A stretch of DNA of 64,000 bases from Trujillonella humicola (lineage in GTDB: Bacteria; Actinomycetota; Actinomycetes; Mycobacteriales; Geodermatophilaceae): assembly GCF_046233715.1 (NCBI RefSeq), contig NZ_JBJNRJ010000012.1:42988-106987 (forward strand). The letters are read 5' to 3'. The translations under genes and the position numbers were made by a program. The notes under the pieces were generated by a model, which saw nothing but the letters and a program-made list of their open reading frames with translations, was not told where the DNA came from and made no database searches. Positions 1-8,613 of the stretch are shown here, one piece after another. The number at the start of each line of letters is the position of its first letter. The stretch's first letter is position 1.

Positions 1-870
1 GCCCCCGCGTCCTTCGCTGCCGGGTTCGTGGTCTGGGGAGTGGCCGGCGCGCTGGTCTCGGGGACCGCGGAGGCGCTGGTGTACGACGGGCTGGCGGCCC
101 GCGGCGCCGCGGACGCCTTCGCCCGCGTGCACGGCTGGACGACGGCGGCCGAGCTGCTGGTGCAGGTGCCGACCGCGGGGCTGGCGACCGTGCTGCTGGC
201 CGCCGGCGGCTACGAGCTCGTCGGCTGGGTCAGCGTGGCGTGCTGCCTCGCCGCGGCCGCGCTGGCGCTGCGCTTCCCGGCGGCCCCGCCCGCCGCTCCG
301 GACGAGGGCGAGGACGCCGTCCCGCTGCGCCGGGCGGTGGGAGTGGCGCTGCGCCGGCCCGGCCTGCGGCTCGTCGTCGCCGCGGTCGCGGTGCTGGGCG
401 GGCTCGACGCGCTGGAGGAGTACCTGCCCGTCATGGCCGCCGACTGGGGGGTGCCCGCCGTCGCCGTGCCGGCCGCGGTGCTCGCGGTGGCGATGGCCGG
501 CGCCCTCGGTGCCGCGCTCGGGGGACGGGCCGCCCGGCTGCCCGCGGCCGTCCTCCCGGCGTTGCTGGCCGCCGCGGCGGCGCTGCTGGCCGTGGCCGCG
601 GTGTGGGCGCGGCCGGCGGCGCTCGCCGCGGTCGCGGTCGCCTACGGGCTGTACCTGTGCGTGCTCGTGGTGGCCGAGGCGCGGCTGCAGGAGCGGATCA
701 CCGGCCGCTACCGCGCCACGCTGACCTCGGTCGCCGGGCTGGGCATCGAGCTGGCGTCGCTGCTGGTGTTCGCGGCGTGGGCGCTCGGCGGTGCGCTCGC
801 GGTCGCCGCGCTGGTGCTGCTGGCGGTGCCCCTGGTCGGGAGGGCGGTGCAGCGGGCGCCCGGGCCGTGA
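1..870 (+). CDS. MFS transporter, C-terminal part
   Basis: The window opens inside this gene: the frame is open from base 1 and stops at TGA 868-870, leaving about 289 codons. The product is a run of Ala/Val/Leu-rich membrane spans. A charged stretch around window residues 95-118 looks like the cytoplasmic loop between the two six-helix halves of a major facilitator protein, so roughly the first 100-150 residues lie outside. It would be a proton- or ion-coupled carrier in the cytoplasmic membrane; nothing visible tells its substrate. The next gene is convergent, so there is no operon partner inside the window. Family call from hydrophobic pattern and layout only. Confidence 0.7.
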   Translation, partial: APASFAAGFVVWGVAGALVSGTAEALVYDGLAARGAADAFARVHGWTTAAELLVQVPTAGLATVLLAAGGYELVGWVSVACCLAAAALALRFPAAPPAAPDEGEDAVPLRRAVGVALRRPGLRLVVAAVAVLGGLDALEEYLPVMAADWGVPAVAVPAAVLAVAMAGALGAALGGRAARLPAAVLPALLAAAAALLAVAAVWARPAALAAVAVAYGLYLCVLVVAEARLQERITGRYRATLTSVAGLGIELASLLVFAAWALGGALAVAALVLLAVPLVGRAVQRAPGP

Positions 871-912
871 CCCGCCGGGGCCCGGTCGGTCGTACCCGGG
901 CGGGCCGCGGGG

Positions 913-3693
913 TCAGCGCGCCGAACGGCGGGCGATCCGTGCCGCGAAGACGCCGGCGGCGTGCCCGTTGTCGATGTTGCTGACCACGACGCCCGGCGTG
1001 GAGGAGCTCAGCATGGTCAGCAGCGCGCCGAAGCCACCGAAGGACCCCGGCTGCCCGGTCGAGGTGGGCACCGCGACGACCGGCACGTCGGTCGTCGCCG
1101 CCACGAGCCCGGCGAGGGACGCGTCGAGCCCGGCGACGACCACCAGGCAGTCGGCGTCGGCGAGCACGGCCGGGTCGACCAGGCCGCTGTGCACCCGCGC
1201 GCCGCCGAGGTCGGCCAGGCGGACGACGCCGGTGCCGGTGACCCGCGCGGCGAAGGCGGCCTCGGCGGCGACCGCGGCGTCCCCGCCGCCGGCGGAGAGG
1301 ACGGCGACCCGCCCCACCGGCTCGGGCAGCGGGCCCACCGCGGCGGACATGGCCGCGGCGTCCACGGTCGTGTACGCGTCGTGCTCGGCGGCGAGCGCGA
1401 CCAGGGTCTCCGCGGTGGCGCGGACGACGACCGCCGGCCGGTCCGGGTGCTCGCGCCGCGCCTCGCGGACCAGGGCGAGCACCTGCTCGGTGCTGCGCCC
1501 GGTCGCCCAGACGACGTCGGGCTCCGGCGTGCGCCCGCGGGCCGGGGCGCCGGCCGCCGGTGCCGCCGGGCGACCGCCGGCCAGCGGGACGTCGGCCGGG
1601 TCGGGCTCGAGCAGCAGCGGGGCGAACCCGCCGGTCACCGCGGCGAGCCCGGCGGCGCCCGCCGACGCCGCGCCGGCCGGTTCGGGCGCGGCCGGCTCGG
1701 GCGCGGCCGGGGCCGGGGGGGAGGCCGGGGGCGACGACGGGGGAGGCGGGCCGAACAGGGCGTCGAGCGGGGCGCCGGCCCGCTGGGTCACCGCCGACAG
1801 CCGGACGACGCGGTTGCGGCCGCTGCGCTTGGCGTCGTAGAGCACCCCGTCGGCCGCGGCGAACAGCGTGCGCCGGTCGTCACCGCGGGTGGCCGAGGCG
1901 ATCCCGACGCTGATGGTGACCGGGCGCTGCAGGCCGATCGCCGTCCAGTCGTGCGCGGCCACCGCGCGGCGGATGCGCTCCAGCGCCCGCTCGCCCTGCT
2001 CGGCGGTGGTCTCCGGCAGCAGGACGACGAACTCGTCCCCCGCCCAGCGGCACACCTCGTCGGTGTCGCGGCAGCCCTCGAGGAGCAGCTCGGCGACGGT
2101 CCGCAGGACGGCGTCCCCGCCGGGGTGGCCGATGGCGTCGTTGATCGACTTGAACCGGTCGACGTCGACGACGGCGAGCGCGGGCACCGTGCCGGCCGCG
2201 AGCAGCCCGTCCAGCCGCGCCTCGGCGTACCGGCGGTTGGGCAGGTGGGTCAGCGGGTCCTCGTAGGCCTGCCGGCGCAGCTGCCCGGCGGCCCGCTCGG
2301 TCTCCAGCAGGCTCTTGCGCCGGCCGAACAGCTCCACCCAGCGGGTGCGCCGCTCGTCGACGCGGTCCAGCTCGTCGGCGAGGTAGGCCTGCAGGTAGGG
2401 CAGCGCCCGGCCGGCGTCGTCCAGCTCGGCGTGCAGGGTGCACAGCTCGCGCAGCGCGGCCCGGCGCAGCCGCGGGAGGCCGTGCTCGGTGGCCAGCGCG
2501 AGGGCCTTGGCCAGCTGCTCGTCGGCGCCGCCGCCGTCGCCCTGGCGGCGCAGCGCCCGGCCGAGGGCGAGCAGGGCGGCGGCCAGGAGCGCCCGGTCGC
2601 CGGTGGCGCTGGTGATCCGGACGGCGGCCCGCAGCGGTCCGGCCGCGGCCGCGTGCTCACCGAGGCCGACGAGCGCCCAGCCGTGCACGACCTGCGCGGC
2701 GACGACCGCGTCACCGGCCTCGGGCGGGAGCAGCGCCAGGGCGTCCTCGGCCAGCCGGCGCGCCTCGGCGAAGTGCGGCGCCGCGGAATCGGGCACCCCG
2801 TCGTCGAGCAGGCCCTCGCCGAGCTCGGCGCACAGCTCGCCGAGCCGGGTGGCGGCGCGGGCGACCAGCACGTCGGCGTCGCCGGTCGGGGCGCCGCCCT
2901 CCGGGCGTCCCGGGTCGTCCGGGGCCGCCGCCGCGGCGAGCGCGGTCTCGTGCGCGCGCCGCTGGTAGTCCAGCGCCAGCGGCATCAGCTCCAGGTCGGC
3001 GAGGACGCCGGCGAGGGTGGCGAGGGTGTCGACCAGCAGTGCCGACGGCGGCAGCGCCGGGTCGAGCAGGCTGGCGGCCTCGACCGCCTCGTCCATGGCG
3101 GCGTCGATCCGGCGGGACAGCAGCTCGATGCGGGCGTGGCGGGCGAGGCCCGCAGCCCGCTGGAGGTCGTCGGCGGTGGCGTCGAAGGCGGCCTTGGCCG
3201 AGCGCACCAGGGCGATGGCGAGGGCGGCGCGCGAGGCGGGGCCGGCGTGCGCCTCGGCGTCGTCGCCGCGGTCCAGCAGCCCGGCCACGCCGGCGTGCAG
3301 GTCCAGCGGCGCGGCGGCGGGCTCGCCGGGGGAGGGCTCCACGGGGTCGCCGACGAGGGTGAAGCCGGTCATCCGCAGCCGGCGGACGAGCAGCTCGGCG
3401 CGCAGCGTGTCGGCCCAGGCGCGGCCCAGGGACGCGGTGGCGGTCGGGTCGGCGTCGCCGGGCAGCGCGTAGGGGGAGGCGTCGCCCTCGACGTCGGCGA
3501 GCAGCTCCTCGGCGTCGTCCAGGCGCCAGTCGGAGAGGGCAGCGGTCACCCGGTGGTGCAGGGCTCCCGGTGGCACGAGCGCACTGTGCACGCCGTCCCC
3601 GCGCGTGTCACGCACCGCTCCGGCGGCGCGCCGGGCCGGTACGGGGGCGTCGTCCGTTTCGTCACAGGAGCCCCACGACGGCGAGCTCGTCAT
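913..3693 (-). CDS. GGDEF protein with C-terminal LarB-like domain
   Basis: A 926-residue protein in three parts. Residues about 45-440 are Ala/Leu-rich helical repeats resembling TPRs. A GGDEF domain follows (about 475-640), starting DPLTHLPNRR and carrying the signature WAGDEFVVLLPE near 550; AGDEF is an accepted active variant, so c-di-GMP synthesis is plausible. After a Pro/Ala linker (about 640-715) comes a domain like LarB, the PurE-related enzyme that carboxylates nicotinic acid adenine dinucleotide for the nickel-pincer cofactor: ADCLVVVAGLD, PVVAVPTSTG, SFGGFGALLTML and NIDNG match its core. The Cys usually found before PVIAVPTS is Val here, so catalysis is doubtful. The ATG overlaps the stop of the upstream GGDEF gene (ATGA), implying co-translation. 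I know of no established role for this fusion. Confidence 0.85.
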   Translation of the reverse strand: MTSSPSWGSCDETDDAPVPARRAAGAVRDTRGDGVHSALVPPGALHHRVTAALSDWRLDDAEELLADVEGDASPYALPGDADPTATASLGRAWADTLRAELLVRRLRMTGFTLVGDPVEPSPGEPAAAPLDLHAGVAGLLDRGDDAEAHAGPASRAALAIALVRSAKAAFDATADDLQRAAGLARHARIELLSRRIDAAMDEAVEAASLLDPALPPSALLVDTLATLAGVLADLELMPLALDYQRRAHETALAAAAAPDDPGRPEGGAPTGDADVLVARAATRLGELCAELGEGLLDDGVPDSAAPHFAEARRLAEDALALLPPEAGDAVVAAQVVHGWALVGLGEHAAAAGPLRAAVRITSATGDRALLAAALLALGRALRRQGDGGGADEQLAKALALATEHGLPRLRRAALRELCTLHAELDDAGRALPYLQAYLADELDRVDERRTRWVELFGRRKSLLETERAAGQLRRQAYEDPLTHLPNRRYAEARLDGLLAAGTVPALAVVDVDRFKSINDAIGHPGGDAVLRTVAELLLEGCRDTDEVCRWAGDEFVVLLPETTAEQGERALERIRRAVAAHDWTAIGLQRPVTISVGIASATRGDDRRTLFAAADGVLYDAKRSGRNRVVRLSAVTQRAGAPLDALFGPPPPSSPPASPPAPAAPEPAAPEPAGAASAGAAGLAAVTGGFAPLLLEPDPADVPLAGGRPAAPAAGAPARGRTPEPDVVWATGRSTEQVLALVREARREHPDRPAVVVRATAETLVALAAEHDAYTTVDAAAMSAAVGPLPEPVGRVAVLSAGGGDAAVAAEAAFAARVTGTGVVRLADLGGARVHSGLVDPAVLADADCLVVVAGLDASLAGLVAATTDVPVVAVPTSTGQPGSFGGFGALLTMLSSSTPGVVVSNIDNGHAAGVFAARIARRSAR

Positions 3694-5348
3694 CGGCGCT
3701 CGGTCCCGCCGGCGCCCGGGGCCCGGACCCGGTTCCGGCCACCCCGCTTGGCGCTGAACAGGTGCAGGTCGGCGGTGTCGAACAGCGACCGCCAGCCCGA
3801 GGGGACGGCCGCCTGCTCGGTGTCGCGGGTGGGCGCCGTGGCCACCCCGATGCTGACCGTCACGGGCTCGGGCAGCTGCAGGTCGCCCCAGTCGGCGGCG
3901 GCCACCGCGGCGCGCAGCCGCTCCATCGCCAGCAGCGCCTGGCTCTCGGTGGCCTCGGGGAGCACCACGAGGAACTCGTCACCGGCCCACCGGTACACCT
4001 CGTCACCGGTGCGGCAGTGCTCGCGCAGCAGGTCGGCCACCCGCCGCAGCACCTCGTCGCCGTGCGAGTGGGAGGTGTCGTCGTTGACCTCCTTGAACCG
4101 GTCGACGTCGACCACGGCCAGCGACAGCGGCGCGTCGCCCAGCGGCATGGTGCCCAGCCGGCGCTCGGCGCTGCGCCGGTTGCCCAGCCCGGTGAGCGGG
4201 TCCTCCAGCGCGTAGGTGCGCAGCACCGCGGCCTGCCGCTCGGCCTCCCGCAGCCGGGAGCGGCGGACGAACATCTCCGCCCACAGCTCCCGGCTGCGCG
4301 CGTGGGCGCGGCCGGCCTCGGCGCGGTAGGCCTCCAGCCAGTGCAGCGCCTCGGCCGGGCGCCCCTGCGCGGCGGTGGCCTGGCCCAGCTCCAGCAGGCA
4401 CTGGCGGTACCGGCGCCGGTCACCGGTGGCGGCGAAGGCCCCGGCCGCGTCGACCAGCAGGTCGGTGGCCTCGTCGGCGTGCCCGCCGCCGGCCCGCTCC
4501 CGGGACAGGCGGCCCAGCAGCCGCGCGAGCACGAGGTCGGTGTAACCACGCAGCCAGACGCCGCCGTCGCGGTGCACCCGTCGGTGCGCCCGCCGCAGCG
4601 GGCCCAGCGCGCCGTCCAGGTCACCCGCGCAGGCCATCGCCCAGGCCTGGACGACGTCGAGCAGGTCCTGGTCGGCGGGCTCGGGCTCCCAGTCCAGCTC
4701 CCGCGCCTCCGTGGCGCAGCTCAGCGCGACCGCGGCCAGCTCGCCGGCCCGCTCGTCCTCCCCGCGGCGGCACCGGGTCTGGGCGAGCTCGACGTGCTGC
4801 TGGGCGCACAGCCGCAGCAGCTGCCAGCGGTCGCCGAGGTCGGGCAGGGCGGCGGCGACCCGGGAGCCCTGCAGCGCCTGCGCCACGGCCAGCTGCTCCA
4901 GGTCGAGGGCCCCCAGGGTGAGCGAGAGCCACACGTGGGCCTGGGCGGAGGCGCGGCCCGGCGCCCCGCCCGAGGCCTCGGCCAGGAGGCTGGCGTCGAC
5001 GGCCAGCAGCATCGCGGCGTCGACGTGGTCGGCGGTCGCCTCGACGTGCGCGAGGTAGGCCAGGGTCAGCGCGGTGAGCGACGACGGCGGGCAGCCGCCC
5101 AGCGCGGTGCGCGCCGCTCCGGCGGCCGCGGTGGCCGCCGCCCCGTCGGCGTCGACGAGCGCGCGGCGGGCGTCGAAGGCGTGCCGCCAGGCCACCCAGG
5201 CCGGGTCGGTGGCGGCGGCGAGCAGGTCGGCGGCGGCGTCGTGCTCCCGGGCGAAGACGACCGGGTCGACGCGGTCGCTGGCGGCGAGGAGACGCCGGAG
5301 CGCAGCATCCAGATCACGCTCAGTGACGCGGATGGTGCCGGGGGTCAC
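3690..5348 (-). CDS. Helical-repeat GGDEF diguanylate cyclase
   Basis: Predicted cytoplasmic diguanylate cyclase of 552 residues, making c-di-GMP from two GTP. An N-terminal Ala/Leu-rich helical-repeat region of about 370 residues precedes a GGDEF domain with DPLTGLGNRRSAERRLG and the signature WAGDEFLVVLPEA near residue 455. The GTG at 5348 is chosen because GGAGGG lies directly upstream; an in-frame GTG at 5360 is possible. No membrane span or signal peptide is seen, so input probably comes through the helical repeats. It is a paralogue of the downstream gene, which it overlaps by four bases and which adds a LarB-like domain. Activity is inferred from the motif. Confidence 0.85.
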   Translation of the reverse strand: MTPGTIRVTERDLDAALRRLLAASDRVDPVVFAREHDAAADLLAAATDPAWVAWRHAFDARRALVDADGAAATAAAGAARTALGGCPPSSLTALTLAYLAHVEATADHVDAAMLLAVDASLLAEASGGAPGRASAQAHVWLSLTLGALDLEQLAVAQALQGSRVAAALPDLGDRWQLLRLCAQQHVELAQTRCRRGEDERAGELAAVALSCATEARELDWEPEPADQDLLDVVQAWAMACAGDLDGALGPLRRAHRRVHRDGGVWLRGYTDLVLARLLGRLSRERAGGGHADEATDLLVDAAGAFAATGDRRRYRQCLLELGQATAAQGRPAEALHWLEAYRAEAGRAHARSRELWAEMFVRRSRLREAERQAAVLRTYALEDPLTGLGNRRSAERRLGTMPLGDAPLSLAVVDVDRFKEVNDDTSHSHGDEVLRRVADLLREHCRTGDEVYRWAGDEFLVVLPEATESQALLAMERLRAAVAAADWGDLQLPEPVTVSIGVATAPTRDTEQAAVPSGWRSLFDTADLHLFSAKRGGRNRVRAPGAGGTERR

Positions 5349-5461
5349 GCATCCCTCCACTCCGGAAGCCGCGGCCGGCCTGTGGAACGCCGGCGGTCGG
5401 CGGCGAGGCGGTTCCCCCGGGGTCGACGTCCCGCCGACCCCGCCCGCACTACCCTCGTCGG

Positions 5462-6418
5462 ATGCCCGCGATGCCCGTCAGCACGCAGACCAGCGCGTCC
5501 CCGACGCGGTTCGCCTACCTGGGTCCCGAGGGTACCTTCGCCGAGGCGGCGCTGAGCAGGGCAGTCGGGGACGCCGCCCCCCGGTCGCCGCGGCCGACCG
5601 TCGCCGCCGTCCTCGCCGCCGTCCGGTCCGGCGAGGTCGACGCCGCGCTGGTGCCCTTCGAGAACAGCATCGAGGGCTCGGTGCCGGCGACCATGGACGG
5701 CCTGGCCGACGGGGACCCGCTGCTCATCACGCGCGAGGTCTTCCTCGAGCCGACGTTCGTGCTGGCCGCCCGCCCGGGGACGGCGCTGGCCGGCGTCCGC
5801 TCGGTGGCCAGCCACCCGCACGCCCTCGCGCAGACGGCGCGCTGGCTGGCCGAGCACCTGCCCGGCCTGCCCCCGCAGTCGGAGAGCTCCACCTCCGGCG
5901 CCGCGGCCGCCGTGGCCGAGGGCCGGTACGACGCCGCGGTCTGCGCCCCGATCGCCGCGCAGCGCTACGGGCTCGACCCGCTCGCCGAGGACATCGCCGA
6001 CCACCGCGGGGCCGTCACCCGCTTCGTCGTCGTCACCCGGCCCGGCCCGCTGCCCGCACCCACCGGCAACGACAAGACCTCCCTGGTGGCCGTCGTCGCC
6101 GACCGGACAGGCGCGCTGCTCGAGGTGCTGCGCGAGTTCGCCGGCCGCGGGATCAGCCTGACCCGCATCGAGTCGCGGCCCACCCGCGAGCGGCGCTGGG
6201 TGTACTCCTTCTCCCTGGACTGCGAGGGCCACGTGGCCGACGCGCGGGTGGGGGAGGCGCTGGCCGCGCTGCACCGCGTCTGCGAGGACGTCCGCTTCCT
6301 CGGCTCCTACCCGCGCGCCGACGATCGGGAGAACCGGCCGGTCGCCGAGGAGGCCACCGACGCCGCCTTCACCGACGCCGGGGCCTGGCTGGCCGAGGTG
6401 CGCGCCGGCCGGATCTGA
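5462..6418 (+). CDS. pheA: Prephenate dehydratase
   Basis: Converts prephenate to phenylpyruvate in phenylalanine biosynthesis. The 318-residue protein has the dehydratase domain first (YLGPEGTFAEAAL near residue 17, ENSIEGSVPATMDGL near 65, and the TRF segment holding the catalytic Thr near 183), then an ACT domain (about 200-280) with SLVAVVADRTGALLEVL and the phenylalanine-binding ESRP motif. This is the monofunctional arrangement usual in actinobacteria, without a fused chorismate mutase. It stands alone, divergent from the GGDEF operon, and its stop lies five bases from the end of the convergent exporter gene with no hairpin between. Feedback inhibition by phenylalanine through ACT is expected for the family. 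Confidence 0.97.
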   Translation: MPAMPVSTQTSASPTRFAYLGPEGTFAEAALSRAVGDAAPRSPRPTVAAVLAAVRSGEVDAALVPFENSIEGSVPATMDGLADGDPLLITREVFLEPTFVLAARPGTALAGVRSVASHPHALAQTARWLAEHLPGLPPQSESSTSGAAAAVAEGRYDAAVCAPIAAQRYGLDPLAEDIADHRGAVTRFVVVTRPGPLPAPTGNDKTSLVAVVADRTGALLEVLREFAGRGISLTRIESRPTRERRWVYSFSLDCEGHVADARVGEALAALHRVCEDVRFLGSYPRADDRENRPVAEEATDAAFTDAGAWLAEVRAGRI

Positions 6419-6423
6419 GCCGG

Positions 6424-8532
6424 TCAGCCCCGCCGGGCCAGCCGGCCCGGCCACCAGACGCGGTCGCCGATCAGCCGCACCGCCGCCGGCACCAGCAGGG
6501 TGCGGACGACGAAGGTGTCCAGCAGGACGCCGAAGCCGACCAGGAAGCCCAGCTGGATGAGGATGACCAGCGGCAGCACGGTCAGCGCGCCGAAGGTGGC
6601 CGCCAGCACGAGTCCGGCGCTGGTGATGACCCCGCCGGTGACCGACAGCGCCCGCAGCACGCCCTCGCGCGTCCCGTGCCGCAGCGACTCCTCGCGCGCC
6701 CGGGTCATGAGGAAGATGTTGTAGTCGATCCCCAGGGCGACCAGGAACACGAAGCCGATCAGCAGCACCTGCGGGTCGCTGCTGGGGAAGCCGAACAGCG
6801 GGTCGAAGACCAGCGCGCCGACGCCGAGCGTGGCCGCGGTGCTCAGCGCGGTCGTCGCCACCAGCAGCACCGGCGCGACCAGCGCACGCAGCAGCAGCGC
6901 GAGCACGACCGTGATCACCAGCAGCACCAGCGGGACGATCACCGCGAGGTCCCGGGCGGCGGTGTCCTGGGTGTCCAGGTCCTGCGCGGTCGGGCCGCCG
7001 ACCAGCGCGTCGCCGTCCACCGCGCGCACCGCCTCCCGGAGGTCGGCGACGGTCTCCCGGGCGCGGGTGCTGTCCGGGGCGTCGGCCAGCGTGGCGTCGA
7101 GCCGGACCAGGCCGTCGACCTCCACCGGCCCGGGTTGCCCCCCGGGGCCCGCGTCCTCCCCCGGGGGGCCGCCCGGCCGCCCGGGAAAGGGGTCGACGCC
7201 GGCCACGCCGTCCACCGCCGCGGCGGCCTCGGCCACCTGCTCCCAGCCCTCGGCGGGGGTCACGATCGTGGCCGGGGCCGCCGCGCCGGCGTCGAAGTGC
7301 CGGGCCAGGGCCACCTGCCCCTCGCCCGACGGCGACCCGCCGCGCACGGCCTCCGACAGCGGGATGCCGTCGGCGTCGAAGGTCGGCACGAACGCCGTCA
7401 GCACGACGAGCAGGCCCAGGCTGCCCAGCAGCGCGCGGCCCGGTCGCCGGCCGACGAGGCCGGCCACCCGTTCCCACCCGCGGCCGTGTCGCTGCTCGCT
7501 GCCGTACCTCGGGCGGAACGGCCAGAACGCGGCCCGGCCGAGCAGGGCCAGCACCGCGGGCAGGAACGTCAGCGCGGCCACCATCGCCAGCGCGATCCCC
7601 ACGGCCGAGATCGGGCCCAGCCCCCGGTTGCTGCCCAGATCGCTGAACAGCAGGCACAGCACGCCGAGGACGACGGTCGCGGCGGAGGCGGCGATCGGCT
7701 CCCACGACTGGCGCAGCGCCGCCCGCATGGCGGTGAAGCGGGACTCCTCGCGGCGCAGCTCCTCCCGGTAGCGGGCCACGAGCAGCAGGCCGTAGTCGGT
7801 GGCCGCACCGACGACGAGGATCGAGGCGATGCCCTGGCTCTGCCCGTTCACCTCGATCCAGCCGCGGTCGGCGAGCAGGTAGGCGACCGCGAGCGTGGTG
7901 GTGAGGGCCAGGCCCGCGGTGCCGATCACCAGCAGCGGCAGCAGCGGGCTGCGGTAGACGACCAGCAGGATGAGGAGGACCACGCCGAAGGCCGCCAGCA
8001 GGAGCAGCCCGTCGATGCCGGAGAAGCCGTCGGCGAAGTCGCTGAAGAGGGCTCCGGGGCCGGTGACGTACTCCGTGGTCCCGGCGACCGCGGGCAGCCC
8101 GCGCAGGTCCTCGACCACCCCGGAGAGCGCCTCGCCGAGGTCGGGGCTCAGTGGCAGCACGGCCTGCGCCGCCTCGCCGTCCTCGGCCGGGATGGGCGGC
8201 GAGGCCGTGCCGGTGAGGGCGCCGGCGTCCTCGGCGATGCCGACCGCCTCGTCGACGCGGGCGGCGATCTCCTCCATGGTGGCGGGGGTCAGCGGGCCGT
8301 CGTCGCTCTCCCAGAGCAGGATGACCGGCAGGGAGCGCTCGGTGTCGAACTCCCGCAGCAGCTCGGAGACGCGCGTGGACTCGGCGCTGTCGGGGAGGAA
8401 GGCGGCGGAGTCGTTGGTCTGGACCTCGCCGAGCCGGCCGCTGAGCGAGCCGAGCGGCGCGGAGAGCGCCAGCCACGCGAGGACGACGAGGGCCGGCAGC
8501 AGCCAGCGGGCGGCAGGGGTCCTGCGCGGCAT
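6424..8532 (-). CDS. MMPL family exporter
   Basis: An RND-superfamily membrane protein of 702 residues with the MMPL pattern: a first membrane helix, a large extracytoplasmic domain (about 40-170), a block of helices (about 175-370), a second extracytoplasmic domain (about 385-535) and a final block of helices. The family moves lipids or drugs outward using the proton gradient. The second outer domain has a Gly/Pro-rich insert (about residues 445-475). The start codon at 8530-8532 lies 23 bases from a palindrome shared with the divergent MarR gene, so the pair is very likely one regulatory unit: the regulator represses the exporter until a ligand binds. Substrate unknown. Confidence 0.92.
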   Translation of the reverse strand: MPRRTPAARWLLPALVVLAWLALSAPLGSLSGRLGEVQTNDSAAFLPDSAESTRVSELLREFDTERSLPVILLWESDDGPLTPATMEEIAARVDEAVGIAEDAGALTGTASPPIPAEDGEAAQAVLPLSPDLGEALSGVVEDLRGLPAVAGTTEYVTGPGALFSDFADGFSGIDGLLLLAAFGVVLLILLVVYRSPLLPLLVIGTAGLALTTTLAVAYLLADRGWIEVNGQSQGIASILVVGAATDYGLLLVARYREELRREESRFTAMRAALRQSWEPIAASAATVVLGVLCLLFSDLGSNRGLGPISAVGIALAMVAALTFLPAVLALLGRAAFWPFRPRYGSEQRHGRGWERVAGLVGRRPGRALLGSLGLLVVLTAFVPTFDADGIPLSEAVRGGSPSGEGQVALARHFDAGAAAPATIVTPAEGWEQVAEAAAAVDGVAGVDPFPGRPGGPPGEDAGPGGQPGPVEVDGLVRLDATLADAPDSTRARETVADLREAVRAVDGDALVGGPTAQDLDTQDTAARDLAVIVPLVLLVITVVLALLLRALVAPVLLVATTALSTAATLGVGALVFDPLFGFPSSDPQVLLIGFVFLVALGIDYNIFLMTRAREESLRHGTREGVLRALSVTGGVITSAGLVLAATFGALTVLPLVILIQLGFLVGFGVLLDTFVVRTLLVPAAVRLIGDRVWWPGRLARRG

Positions 8533-8554
8533 GCGAACTTCCCTCGAACGACGA

Positions 8555-8577
8555 TAATCTCGACAATCGAGAGATTA
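8555..8577. promoter_or_regulatory. Probable MarR operator between divergent genes
   Basis: The spacer between the MMPL and MarR genes holds nested inverted repeats: TCTCGA-CAA-TCGAGA (8558-8572) is perfect, and TAATCTC at the left edge pairs with GAGATTA at the right. It is an AT-rich island in GC-rich DNA. Size and symmetry suit a MarR dimer, and the position could cover both promoters. Binding is inferred. Confidence 0.7.
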
Positions 8578-8613
8578 GCCCGGATGACGGCGGACGGCAC
8601 GGGGAGGTGGGGT

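Noticed and set aside
913..1540. C-terminal domain of the GGDEF protein as PurE (purine biosynthesis)
   Set aside because: The sequence motifs follow the LarB branch (VAVPTS, NIDNG) rather than classical PurE, and no purK or other purine gene is adjacent.
961..4215. Long plus-strand open frame of 1084 codons
   Set aside because: It is the antisense of the two GGDEF genes; its translation is Arg/Gly-rich with no domain, as expected from third-position GC bias.
7120..7195. G/C-rich patch in the MMPL gene as an insertion or assembly error
   Set aside because: The frame is kept and the patch encodes a Gly/Pro-rich loop in an extracytoplasmic domain, which is tolerable there.
5074..8583. N-terminal extension of the MarR frame back to 5074
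   Set aside because: The frame is merely open because of base composition. It overlaps pheA and the MMPL gene, and only the part after 8584/8614 has MarR sequence and a ribosome site.
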